Shown here: one piece after another, positions 9,360 through 18,293 of the stretch
How the letters are laid out: each line of letters opens with the position of its first letter
Numbering within the stretch: the first letter of the stretch is position 1
Origin: Bacteroidales bacterium
GTDB taxonomy: Bacteria > Bacteroidota > Bacteroidia > Bacteroidales > UBA10428
Length of the DNA: 64,000 bases
Assembly: GCA_016926235.1 (NCBI GenBank)
Contig: JAFGOZ010000716.1
Coordinates: 9,701-73,700, forward strand
Direction: 5' to 3'
Program-made: the position numbers and the translations under genes
Notes under the pieces: generated by a model
Seen by the model: only the letters and a program-made list of their open reading frames with translations
Databases searched by the model: none
Told to the model about the DNA's origin: nothing

Positions 9360-10865
9360 ATGCTTACAGCCAGCAATATATCAAAACAATTCTCAGGGGT
9401 AACAGTACTTGATGATGTCTCAATGGAGTTTCATGCGGGAAAGGTGAATGCCCTGATAGGGGAGAATGGCGCCGGAAAATCAACCCTTATGAATATCCTT
9501 TCCGGGGTGTATCCTGAGTATGACGGACAGATCATTTATAAAGGTTTGCCCGTTCGTTTCTCAAATCCAAAAGAGGCACAGGAAAACGGAATCTCCATTA
9601 TTCACCAGGAGCTAAATCTGGTCCCATACCTCAATATTCGGGAAAATATTTATCTGGGTCGTGAATTGGTTAATAAGTGGGGTATGCTTGATGTTAAAGA
9701 GATGCGGAATTGTTCAGAGCGCATACTTGAAAGATTAAACCTTCATGTACATCCTGATACACCTGTTTGCAAGCTAAAGGTTGGCCAGCAGCAGGTTGTT
9801 GAAATTGCGAAAGCATTGATGCTGGAATCAGATGTGATTATAATGGATGAACCAACATCCGCGATTAGCGACCATGAGGTGGATATCCTTTTTAACGTTA
9901 TAGAAGGTTTAAAAAACGAAAACAAAACCATTATTTATATTTCGCATAAACTGGATGAGCTTTTCAGGATTGCCGACCGGTATATAGTCCTGCGTGATGG
10001 CAAATTTATTGACGCAGGAGATATGGAACGCATTAACCGTGAACACCTGATCAGTAAAATGGTTGGGCGGAAAATCCATATCGTACAGAAAGAATCCCGG
10101 GAAATAGTAAAGCAGGAAGTATTAACGGTTAAGGGGTTATGCCTGGAAAGTCCGGTTAAAAACCAGGAAAAAAGGTTGAAGGATATTTCTTTCAGCATTT
10201 GCAGGGGGGAGGTAGTAGGTTTGTTTGGGTTGATGGGGGCAGGCCGCACTGAATTGCTTGAAGCTCTATTCGGCTTGCATACAAAATCCATTTCAGGTGA
10301 GATTACGGTCAACAATCATCCCGTTCTATTCAAATCACCGTCAGATGCCATAAAGGCCGGTCTGGCCCTGGTGCCTGAGGACAGGAAAAATGGTGGCCTT
10401 GCCTTAGGCCTGGATGTAAAAACAAATATGAGCATAACAACCCTTAAAGAACTTGAGAAATTTGGCCTTTTAAATGGTCCTGATGAAAAGCAACTGGTAA
10501 AAAAATATATTGGGGAATTACAAATAAAAGCTTCATCACAAAAGCAACTTGCACGAAAATTGAGCGGTGGCAACCAGCAAAAAATTGTGCTGGCCAAATG
10601 GCTGGCCACAAATCCTTTGATTTTATTATTGGATGAACCAACCAGGGGCATTGATGTCAATGCTAAGAATGAAATCTATAAGTTGATACTAAAACTGGCC
10701 GGTTCAGGTTTGGGCATACTTATGGCTTCTTCCGAATTACCTGAAATACTGGCTGTTTCTGACAGGGTTTTAGTGATGTCTGAAGGTTCTATTACTGCCG
10801 GGTTTAACATAGATGAAGCGACTGAGGATAATATCCTTGCGGCGGCTATTCCGAAAACAATATAG
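9360..10865 (+). CDS. Sugar ABC transporter ATP-binding protein, two ABC domains (RbsA/MglA type)
   Basis: This 501-residue cytoplasmic ATPase drives sugar uptake. Domain 1 has the Walker A motif GENGAGKST (residues 34-42), a degenerate signature (KVGQQQVVEIAKAL) and Walker B VIIMDEPTSA. Domain 2 has the variant Walker A (LFGLMGAGRTE), a canonical signature LSGGNQQKIVLAKW and Walker B LLLDEPTRG. The EDRKNGGL motif is typical of RbsA/MglA/XylG. The frame extends upstream through a TTG at 9321, but that would overlap the DUF2291 gene. The ATG at 9360 gives the normal family start (LTASNISKQFSGV). The permease gene follows after 253 bp that hold three hairpins. Confidence 0.95.
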   Translation: MLTASNISKQFSGVTVLDDVSMEFHAGKVNALIGENGAGKSTLMNILSGVYPEYDGQIIYKGLPVRFSNPKEAQENGISIIHQELNLVPYLNIRENIYLGRELVNKWGMLDVKEMRNCSERILERLNLHVHPDTPVCKLKVGQQQVVEIAKALMLESDVIIMDEPTSAISDHEVDILFNVIEGLKNENKTIIYISHKLDELFRIADRYIVLRDGKFIDAGDMERINREHLISKMVGRKIHIVQKESREIVKQEVLTVKGLCLESPVKNQEKRLKDISFSICRGEVVGLFGLMGAGRTELLEALFGLHTKSISGEITVNNHPVLFKSPSDAIKAGLALVPEDRKNGGLALGLDVKTNMSITTLKELEKFGLLNGPDEKQLVKKYIGELQIKASSQKQLARKLSGGNQQKIVLAKWLATNPLILLLDEPTRGIDVNAKNEIYKLILKLAGSGLGILMASSELPEILAVSDRVLVMSEGSITAGFNIDEATEDNILAAAIPKTI

Positions 10866-10936
10866 TAGTATATCTGTGATGTCCTAATAAAATAGTATAA
10901 AATGAATACAGGCCTAATCAGAAGAAATAATAATAG

Positions 10937-11044
10937 CCCCCGGATTTATCCGGGGGTAAATAAACCCCTCACAGTAGTGCGGACTTTAGTCCGCAATTTT
11001 AGTGGTCTTGTTTTCAGGAGATTATATTCATGTGCTTTAGCACC
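10937..11044. repeat. Triple-hairpin (REP/MITE-like) element between ABC ATPase and permease genes
   Basis: Three near-perfect palindromes lie in a row in the 253-bp gap. The first is CCCCCGGATTTATCCGGGGG at 10937-10956. The second, TGCGGACT-TT-AGTCCGCA, is at 10978-10995. The third, GTGCT-TT-AGCAC, is at 11032-11043. All have tiny loops and none is followed by a T-run, so a plain terminator is unlikely. The GC-rich first palindrome contrasts with the AT-rich surroundings. Such clusters resemble REP or MITE-type extragenic repeats. They could act as a processing or attenuation site that lowers permease expression relative to the ATPase. Inverted repeats are seen directly; the element class is inferred. 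Confidence 0.7.
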
Positions 11045-11118
11045 TTTAACCAGGATTTCTATATCAGGAAACCATTGATAACATATACAAATAGAAAGAT
11101 AAAAAAAACAATCAGAAT

Positions 11119-12129
11119 ATGAGAGGCAAACAGAATAGTATAAATATTGAAACAAAAGTCGCTTCATTGAAATACAGGGCTTACCTGGCAAAATTTCAGT
11201 CATTAATAGCGCTGCTGGTTTTGTGCATTGTAATTGGCCTGCTTTCCGATAAGTTTTTTACCGTAGCCAACGGATGGAATGTAATGCGCCAGATATCCGT
11301 TAATATTTGTATTTCGGTTGGGATGACACTGGTTATCCTTACCGCGGGTATTGACTTGTCTGTGGGGTCTATCCTGGCTTTTTGCGGTGCGGTTTCAGCT
11401 TCATTACTTAAATCTGGCCTGTCAATACCTTCCCTTGATTTGTTTATTGGTTTTACATTACTGGGTGCTATTGTTGTGGGTTTGTTAACGGGTACTTTAT
11501 TAGGGGTATTCAACGGCTGGACTATTACCCGGTTTAAAGTCCCTCCTTTTGTGGCTACCCTTGCAATGCTTACTATCGCGAGGGGTTTAACTATGCTATG
11601 GACAAAAGGTTTCCCGATATCCGGTTTGGGTGATAATTTTGCTGTACTGGGTACAGGTTGGTTCCTGGGTATTCCTGTTCCGGTTTGGATATCCGGCATG
11701 GTTGTTTTATTTGCCTATATCATCACAAAGAAAACGAGATTAGGAAGATACATTTATGCCATTGGAGGTAATGAAAATGCTGCCAGGTTATCAGGTATAA
11801 ATATTAAAAAGATTAAGGTAATTGTATATTCTCTTGCCGGAATGCTTGCTGCCGTGGGTGGCCTTATTGTCACTTCAAGGCTTGATTCCGCCCAGCCTAA
11901 TGCAGGTGTAAGTTACGAACTGGATGCCATTGCTGCAGTTGTGATTGGAGGCACATCTCTTTCAGGAGGCAAAGGATCCATCTTAGGAACTGTACTGGGT
12001 GCAATTATTATCGGTGTTTTAAATAATGGACTGGTGCTACTTGATGTTTCACCCTTCTGGCAACAGGTTGTAAAAGGACTGGTGATTTTGCTGGCTGTTG
12101 TTATAGACAAAACAGGGTCGAAAGATTGA
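11119..12129 (+). CDS. Sugar ABC transporter permease (RbsC type)
   Basis: This 336-residue inner-membrane permease belongs to the BPD_transp_2 family (RbsC, XylH, MglC). About eight to ten hydrophobic helices can be seen. Family motifs are present: GMTLVILTAGIDLSVGS near residue 70, GTLLGVFNGW, a FVATLAMLTIARGL segment, YAIGGNENAARLSGI and ELDAIAAVVIGGTSLSGG. A charged cytoplasmic N-terminus (residues 1-25) precedes the first helix. It completes the importer started at 7730. Only 18 bp separate it from the pectate lyase gene that follows, so transport and lyase genes are co-transcribed. Confidence 0.95.
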   Translation: MRGKQNSINIETKVASLKYRAYLAKFQSLIALLVLCIVIGLLSDKFFTVANGWNVMRQISVNICISVGMTLVILTAGIDLSVGSILAFCGAVSASLLKSGLSIPSLDLFIGFTLLGAIVVGLLTGTLLGVFNGWTITRFKVPPFVATLAMLTIARGLTMLWTKGFPISGLGDNFAVLGTGWFLGIPVPVWISGMVVLFAYIITKKTRLGRYIYAIGGNENAARLSGINIKKIKVIVYSLAGMLAAVGGLIVTSRLDSAQPNAGVSYELDAIAAVVIGGTSLSGGKGSILGTVLGAIIIGVLNNGLVLLDVSPFWQQVVKGLVILLAVVIDKTGSKD

Positions 12130-12147
12130 TTATAAAAACTGAAAAAA

Positions 12148-14664
12148 ATGAAAATTTTAAAATCTACAATTTTAGTAACATTTTTAATTTATTCGAATTC
12201 GTGGTCCCAACAATTAGCCTTTCCTACAGCTGAAGGTTATGGAAAATATTCAAAAGGAGGACGTGGCGGGGTTGTTTATGAAGTAACAAATTTAAACGAT
12301 AGCGGGGAAGGCAGCTTAAGGGAAGCTGTTGAAGCCTCCGGGCCACGGACAGTTGTTTTCAGGGTCTCCGGTAATATTGAGCTGCAAAGTCCTATAAGGA
12401 TCAAAAACCCTTACATTACCATTGCCGGGCAAACAGCCCCGGGTGAGGGTATATGCCTAAAAGACCATCCTTTGTCAATTGATGCGGATCATGTAATAGT
12501 AAGATACTTACGTGTACGACCTGGGGATGTGTCAGGAAATGATTATGATGCTGTTTCGGGTAGATATATTAAAAATGTCATCATTGACCATGTTTCGGCT
12601 AGCTGGAGCGTGGATGAGACCATGTCTGTTTACAGGTGCGACAGTACAACTATTCAATGGTGTATTATCTCCGAAAGTATGTTTCAATCCAATCATAAAA
12701 AAGGTTATCATGGATTTGGAGGTATCTGGGGTGGTAATTATGTAACATACCATCATAACCTTCTGGCGCATCATGCCAGCAGGAATCCGCGTTTCGCATC
12801 AGGTTCTTTGTATACAGATTACAGGAATAATGTGATCTACAATTGGGGTTATAATAGTTGCTATGGAGGAGAAAGAGTTGAGGATAGCCATCCCGAAGAA
12901 TTGAACTCTTTTAAAGTGAATATGGTAGCTAACTATTATAAACCAGGTCCGGCCACAGAACCGGGAAAAGTTACTTATCGTATCGCCAGACCTGCCTATA
13001 GCAAGGATGAAGAAATACATGGCTTATGGTATATTGCTGAAAATGTGATGGAAGGAAATCCCAAAATAACTTCTGATAACTGGGATGGAGGCGTACAAAA
13101 AGAATATGAAGACCAGGATTTAAATTTATTGAAACTTGATAAGCCTTGGCCAGCAATGGCAATCAATGAGCAAACCGCGGGTGAGGCTTTTTCTCTTGTT
13201 ATTGAAAATTCTGGTGCTACATTGCCCAAAAGAGATGCTGTTGATGCCCGGATTATTGCTGAAACCAAAGGTGGATATGCAATGTATGAAGGTAAAGGCT
13301 ACAAGGTAAAGAAGAAAGTGAAAGATACAACAGTAATCTGTGGAATTATTGACTCACAGAATGATGTTGGAGGCTGGCCAGAACTTAAAAGTGCTGAGGC
13401 TCTCATTGATACAGATCATGATGGTATACCGGATGGATGGGAGTTGAATATGAAATTAAATCCGAATGATGCTTCAGATGGCGCAAAAGATCATGATAGT
13501 GATGGTTATACAAATTTGGAGGAATATCTTAACGAACTGGTGACAATTGGTATTTCAAAAAATGCAGCTCAAACTGTATCTAAAAAAGCAATTATTTTAG
13601 AAGAATTCGTCTTTACAAGGAGTCCAACCAGAGATTGTCACGCTTCATCACTTCTGGAACTGGACAATGGCGACTTACTATGTACCTGGTTTGGCGGGAC
13701 GAGAGAGAGTGCCCCCGATGTAAAAATCTGGCTTGCACGTAAACCATTCGGTGGTCATTGGACAACGCCTGTGTGCATTGCCGATGGAAATGGATATACG
13801 GTATATAACCCGGTTCTTGTTAAACTCAAGGGAGGAGATATTCAAGTCTACTACTGTAGTCCGGATATCAATACCGGCCAGGTCATTACATCGGATGACA
13901 ACGGCTATACCTGGAGTAAGCCAAAACAGCTTCCTGAAGGCTTTGTAGGGCCAATAGTGAACAAACCGGTTTACATGGATGACGGGACGATTATTGCAGG
14001 TGGCAGTTTGCAAGGAGACCCGGGTTGGCGTATTCATGTTGAACGTACTACAGATAATGGCAAGACCTGGACCAAGGTCGGTCCGATTAGCGATCCTGTG
14101 AACACCAAATTTAAAATTATTCAACCTACTATCCTTGTGCACTCACAGAAGTGCCTTCAAATTCTGGCCCGTACAGGTGCTAGTGATAAAGATGCTAAAA
14201 TAGCCCAAACCTGGTCAGATGACGGAGGTTTGACCTGGTCACCGGTCACTAATACTTCATTACCAAATAACAGTTCGGGCATTGACGCAGTTAAGTTAAA
14301 AGACGGCAGGTTCTTGTTGGTTTACAACCATTCAACACGTAACGACACAACATGTGGGCGCAAGGGTCGGGGAATATTGACTGTGGCTGTCTCTAAAGAT
14401 GGTATCAGTTGGGAGGCAGCAGCAGTATTAGAATATCGAAAAGGTTCAGTACAATATTCATACCCGGCTGTAATTCAGACCAAAGATGGTCTGGTGCATA
14501 TTACTTATTCATGGCACAGGAAACGGATAAAACATGTTGTAATTGATCCGAAAAAATTTGAAACATACCCAATTATTGATGGTCAATGGCCTAAAGATAA
14601 AATGCCATGGACCCAAAGCATCGAAAATGAAGAAACCGGAGTGAACAGTGAACTATTAGAATAA
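12148..14664 (+). CDS. PL1 pectate lyase fused to a sialidase-like (BNR) beta-propeller
   Basis: This is a two-module exported enzyme of 838 residues. After the signal peptide (cleavage about residue 21, before QLAFPTAEGYGKY), residues 21-430 form a PL1 pectate lyase of the Bacteroidota type. It has TNLNDSGEGSLREAV, the TIAGQTAPGEGIC motif, DHVSASWSVDE and the SRNPR active-site region with Arg212 and Arg215. A calcium-binding-like DTDHDGIPDGWE repeat follows. Residues about 475-838 are a BNR/sialidase-like domain with four Asp-box-like motifs (SDDNGYTW, TTDNGKTW, SDDGGLTW, SKDGISW) and an RDCHASSLLEL start. There is no T9SS tail, so periplasmic action is likely. The N-terminal half is a close duplicate of the lyase at 16825. 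The propeller's substrate is unknown; glycosidase or lyase activity on pectin side chains is an inference. Confidence 0.88.
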   Translation: MKILKSTILVTFLIYSNSWSQQLAFPTAEGYGKYSKGGRGGVVYEVTNLNDSGEGSLREAVEASGPRTVVFRVSGNIELQSPIRIKNPYITIAGQTAPGEGICLKDHPLSIDADHVIVRYLRVRPGDVSGNDYDAVSGRYIKNVIIDHVSASWSVDETMSVYRCDSTTIQWCIISESMFQSNHKKGYHGFGGIWGGNYVTYHHNLLAHHASRNPRFASGSLYTDYRNNVIYNWGYNSCYGGERVEDSHPEELNSFKVNMVANYYKPGPATEPGKVTYRIARPAYSKDEEIHGLWYIAENVMEGNPKITSDNWDGGVQKEYEDQDLNLLKLDKPWPAMAINEQTAGEAFSLVIENSGATLPKRDAVDARIIAETKGGYAMYEGKGYKVKKKVKDTTVICGIIDSQNDVGGWPELKSAEALIDTDHDGIPDGWELNMKLNPNDASDGAKDHDSDGYTNLEEYLNELVTIGISKNAAQTVSKKAIILEEFVFTRSPTRDCHASSLLELDNGDLLCTWFGGTRESAPDVKIWLARKPFGGHWTTPVCIADGNGYTVYNPVLVKLKGGDIQVYYCSPDINTGQVITSDDNGYTWSKPKQLPEGFVGPIVNKPVYMDDGTIIAGGSLQGDPGWRIHVERTTDNGKTWTKVGPISDPVNTKFKIIQPTILVHSQKCLQILARTGASDKDAKIAQTWSDDGGLTWSPVTNTSLPNNSSGIDAVKLKDGRFLLVYNHSTRNDTTCGRKGRGILTVAVSKDGISWEAAAVLEYRKGSVQYSYPAVIQTKDGLVHITYSWHRKRIKHVVIDPKKFETYPIIDGQWPKDKMPWTQSIENEETGVNSELLE

Positions 14665-14751
14665 TAGAAGGAAATCTTCATTCTCAAACGATCATGGTTG
14701 AAAATAAAAAATGATAAAAATGTATCTTGTATTAATTATAAAACTAAAAAG

Positions 14752-16710
14752 ATGAATAAAAACACACGTAAAAAGCGAATTAAAACAAGTGTCTTTGTGC
14801 TTCTTGCTTTTTTTCTGGTATGTTGGGATTTTAAGACCTCTCTTCAATACACCGTTTACAGCAATTCGTTCAGATATGAATCGGAATTCGATGCAATTAC
14901 TGCCCCAACCACCCCCGTTAAAGTTGCTGTAGTTCCTTCTGATTATACGGATCTGGCAGATCCTGTTTCAAGGGATACCGATCCAACCTACGAACAGATT
15001 GAAGCCATGGTACGTAAAGCTATCGAACTGCAAGGTGGATTTGATGGTGTAATTGCCGAAGGGAATACGGTGATGCTTAAAGTGAACCTTGTGGGAGGAA
15101 ATAGCCCATCCGGTGAAGGTGAGAACACGGATGTGAGGGTTGTGAAAGCCGTAATTAAAACGATTTATGATTTTCAAAACAATGTGGAAATTATAGTTGC
15201 AGAAGGAACTGCCAGAAGCAACGATGATCCTGCCGTAAGTGGAAGTGTCTGGCATAATTCGGGCTATATACCGCTATTAACAGATCCCTATTTAAGTGGT
15301 ATTAACCTGCGTTTTGTAAACCTTAATCAGTCTCTTGGTGACTTAATTGAGATAGACCTGGCAGACAAAGGAACGGCTGCGACACATGATTACAAATACC
15401 ATGTTCATAAAGAAGAACTGAATGCAGATGTTTATATTTCTGTTCCGGTGCTAAAAATACATAGCCCGGGGATGACATGCGCCTTAAAAAACCAGATCGG
15501 TACGGCACCTGGTTGTTATTATGGATATAATAAACAATCCGGTAAGGAAAAAGACGGTTCAGCCACCCCATCTATATTACATGCTGTTATTCCAAGACAG
15601 GACTGGTCTGAAGAAGAAATTGTTGACCTGTCAAACATTGCCGGTATTGACTTTGTTGTAGTTGATGCAATAATGTGCCTGGAAATTGCCAAAAGTTATA
15701 AACCTGAACGTCAGTTACGAATGAACACCATCATTGCAGGCTATGATCCGGTCGCAGTAGATAATGTATGTACCCGTTTGTTTGGTTTGAACCCCGATGA
15801 TATAGTGCATATTTTCCTTGCAGAAAAAATGGGATTAGGTACCAATAATCCTGATTATATTGAAGTAGTGGGCGCTTCCATTGCATCTACCATGAAAAGG
15901 GCCAAAAAAGGCACAATTTATGGAAGCAGCAACAGGACATGGCTTTTGTCCCCTGCTTTTGATGGCACTGACATTGCTGTGGAGCACATTACTGATGAAA
16001 AGGATTATATTGCTGAAGCAGGGAAAGACGGATGGTCGGAACCTGTTTTCTTCTTTGATGATGAAATTGACCTCGGAAGCTTTTATGATGGTAAAGAGAA
16101 TATGGTCTCCTATGCATTTACGAAGTTCTATTCACCTGTCGATACTGCTGTTGAGCTTTGGCTTGGCAGGCAGGAAGCCATGTATGTGTATATAAATGGT
16201 GAAAAAGTATATTCGGAAACAACAAACGAAGATTTTTCCGGCAGAAAAGAAGCTGATATTAATGTGAAAAAAGGGGAAAACACCTTGCTGGTAAAAACAC
16301 TTAATCAGTTTGGGGCTTATACATTTGCTTTGAATATATGCGAAGTGGAGTCAGACAATTATTATAAGGGTAACAGGCTGCCAGGTTTAAAATTTTATAC
16401 GGACACAATCGGCACTTCTGAACCGGTTGGGGTATTTCAGCAATTGAGCGCCAATGAAATTACGCTTACAAACTATCCAAACCCTTGTAATGATTTCACA
16501 ACGATTAAATTTACATTACCGAAATCAGACATTGCAAATATTAATATATATGATTTGACCGGTAAATTAATTAAAAACGTGGCCATTAATTACTATCCGG
16601 CAGGCACACAAGAAATCAGATGTGAGACAGCTGATCTGAAATCCGGATATTATCTTTGCAGGATGAAAGCGGGTAAATATTCTAAAAGCATTATGCTTTT
16701 GGTAAAATAG
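14752..16710 (+). CDS. Secreted DUF362 protein with T9SS tail
   Basis: The start at ATG 14752 gives MNKNTRKKRIK and a good signal peptide, 652 residues in all. An in-frame TTG at 14698 lies upstream but would add an unusual leader. The DUF362 domain (about residues 45-385) has NTVMLKVNLVGGNSPSGEGENTD, VAEGTARS, ADVYISVPVLKIHSPGMTCALKNQIG and a DFVVVDAIMCLE motif. A beta-sandwich of PA14 or jelly-roll type follows (about 420-560, YVYINGEKVYSE). The last 80 residues are a T9SS type A sorting domain beginning YPNPCNDFTTI. DUF362 proteins have no established enzymatic role, and some carry Fe-S clusters, which are absent here. A surface DUF362 protein in a pectin locus is unexpected. Confidence 0.84.
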   Translation: MNKNTRKKRIKTSVFVLLAFFLVCWDFKTSLQYTVYSNSFRYESEFDAITAPTTPVKVAVVPSDYTDLADPVSRDTDPTYEQIEAMVRKAIELQGGFDGVIAEGNTVMLKVNLVGGNSPSGEGENTDVRVVKAVIKTIYDFQNNVEIIVAEGTARSNDDPAVSGSVWHNSGYIPLLTDPYLSGINLRFVNLNQSLGDLIEIDLADKGTAATHDYKYHVHKEELNADVYISVPVLKIHSPGMTCALKNQIGTAPGCYYGYNKQSGKEKDGSATPSILHAVIPRQDWSEEEIVDLSNIAGIDFVVVDAIMCLEIAKSYKPERQLRMNTIIAGYDPVAVDNVCTRLFGLNPDDIVHIFLAEKMGLGTNNPDYIEVVGASIASTMKRAKKGTIYGSSNRTWLLSPAFDGTDIAVEHITDEKDYIAEAGKDGWSEPVFFFDDEIDLGSFYDGKENMVSYAFTKFYSPVDTAVELWLGRQEAMYVYINGEKVYSETTNEDFSGRKEADINVKKGENTLLVKTLNQFGAYTFALNICEVESDNYYKGNRLPGLKFYTDTIGTSEPVGVFQQLSANEITLTNYPNPCNDFTTIKFTLPKSDIANINIYDLTGKLIKNVAINYYPAGTQEIRCETADLKSGYYLCRMKAGKYSKSIMLLVK

Positions 16711-16745
16711 ATAACAATTGTTTATATAAAACTAACTATCAATGA

Positions 16746-16778
16746 AAACCTAACAGGTTTATTCAACCTGTTAGGTTT
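16746..16778. repeat. 13-bp perfect stem-loop (CCTAACAGGTT type)
   Basis: The sequence AACCTAACAGGT (16747-16758) pairs perfectly with ACCTGTTAGGTT (16766-16777), and one more A-T pair lies outside. The loop is seven bases. No T-run follows, so it is not a classical terminator. It resembles the small dispersed palindromes common between Bacteroidota genes. It sits between the DUF362 gene and the next pectate lyase gene and could separate transcripts or stabilise a 3' end. Confidence 0.6.
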
Positions 16779-16824
16779 AGGTAGAGATTATTAAACGTAT
16801 TAAATGACGTAATTAAAATAGAGT

Positions 16825-18207
16825 ATGATGAGAATTTTAAAATTTACAGTTTTAATATCATTTTTAATTTGTTACTGCTCATTATCCCAACAATTAGCTT
16901 TTCCTACAGCAGAAGGCTATGGAAAATACTCAAAAGGAGGAAGGGGAGGTGTCATATATGAAGTGACAAACTTAAATGACAGGGGAGAAGGAAGTCTAAG
17001 GGCTGCCGTGGAAGCCTCCGGTTCCAGAACGGTCGTTTTCAGGGTTTCGGGTAATATTGAGCTGGAAAGCCCTATAAGTATAAAAAACCCTTACATTACT
17101 ATTGCAGGCCAAACAGCCCCGGGTGACGGTATATGCCTTATAAACCATCCTTTATCAGTTGATGCGGATCATGTAATTATAAGATACATACGAGTAAGGC
17201 CCGGTGATGTATCAGGAAAAGATTATGATGCGGTATCGGGCAGGGGCACAAAACATATTATCCTGGATCACGTTTCAGCAAGCTGGAGCGTTGATGAAAC
17301 TATGTCGATTTATCATTGTGACAGTATTACCGTGCAATGGTGCATCATATCGGAAAGCATGAGCCATTCCAATCATATAAAAGGGTCACATGGATTTGGA
17401 GGTATTTGGGGAAGTAATTACGGAACATATCATCATAATCTGCTAGCCCACCATTCAAGTCGTAATCCCCGTATGGCTTCAGGTTCCGGTAATACTGATT
17501 ACAGGAATAATGTAATATATAACTGGGGATACCAAAGTCTTTACGGTGGAGAAAAGTATCAACAAGGAAATGATAAATTCAATTTTTCAAACTTCAATAT
17601 TATAGCCAATTATTATAAACCTGGTCCGGCCACAAAACCAGGAGAGGTAACATATAGAATAGCAAACCCATCTTATAGAGATGGAGATGATTATGGCAAA
17701 TGGTATATAGCAGATAATATTGTTGAGGGAAATGAAGAGGTCTCAAAAGATAATTGGAATGGCGGGGTACAAACAAAAATTTCTTTTGAAAAAATTAAAC
17801 TTGAAAAATCCTGGCCATCCATGCCAATAAATCAACAGACAGCAGAAGAAGCATATAAAAGAGTTCTTAGTAATGCCGGAGCAATTTTACCCAAAAGAGA
17901 CGTAATAGATGAACGTATAATTAAAGAAGTAAGCGGCGGTTATGCCACTTATGAGGGTGAAAGTTATAAAAAGGAGCATCAGGTTGCCGATTCCACGAAA
18001 GTTACCGGAATTATTGACACACAAAATGATGCGGGCGGCTGGTCAATACTTAATAGCATACCAGCACCAATGGATACGGACCATGATGGAATACCCGATT
18101 ACTGGGAGGATGAAAACAAATTGGATAAATTGGATCCTGAGGATAGAAATAAAATAACCCGGGATGGGTATACCATGTTAGAAAAGTATTTGAATAGTAT
18201 AGAATAA
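16825..18207 (+). CDS. PL1 pectate lyase, periplasmic type
   Basis: This 460-residue exported pectate lyase cleaves polygalacturonate by beta-elimination, normally calcium-dependent. It has a signal peptide to about residue 22, then QLAFPTAEGYGKYSKGGRGG, TNLNDRGEGSLRAAV and TIAGQTAPGDGIC. DHVSASWSVDETMS and SRNPR follow (Arg213, Arg216). A C-terminal DTDHDGIPDYWEDEN repeat is probably calcium-binding. It has no T9SS tail. The protein and its DNA are very similar to the first half of the lyase-propeller fusion at 12148, including the signal peptide, so the two arose by tandem duplication. The start could be 16825 or the adjacent ATG at 16828. Confidence 0.93.
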   Translation: MMRILKFTVLISFLICYCSLSQQLAFPTAEGYGKYSKGGRGGVIYEVTNLNDRGEGSLRAAVEASGSRTVVFRVSGNIELESPISIKNPYITIAGQTAPGDGICLINHPLSVDADHVIIRYIRVRPGDVSGKDYDAVSGRGTKHIILDHVSASWSVDETMSIYHCDSITVQWCIISESMSHSNHIKGSHGFGGIWGSNYGTYHHNLLAHHSSRNPRMASGSGNTDYRNNVIYNWGYQSLYGGEKYQQGNDKFNFSNFNIIANYYKPGPATKPGEVTYRIANPSYRDGDDYGKWYIADNIVEGNEEVSKDNWNGGVQTKISFEKIKLEKSWPSMPINQQTAEEAYKRVLSNAGAILPKRDVIDERIIKEVSGGYATYEGESYKKEHQVADSTKVTGIIDTQNDAGGWSILNSIPAPMDTDHDGIPDYWEDENKLDKLDPEDRNKITRDGYTMLEKYLNSIE

Positions 18208-18293
18208 CTATTCATATACCGCACAGGATAAATGCGGTCAAAGATGCTTTTAAACAATAGTAATAAAGAATTTAATACATAACGCCTAGAGAC

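Noticed and set aside
10946..11203. Open minus-strand frame across the ABC gap
   Set aside because: It runs through the three palindromes and into the permease gene and has no family resemblance; an accidental frame.
18218..18238. ACCGCA/TGCGGT hairpin after the lyase at 16825
   Set aside because: The stem is only six pairs with a nine-base loop and no T-run; too weak to call as a terminator.
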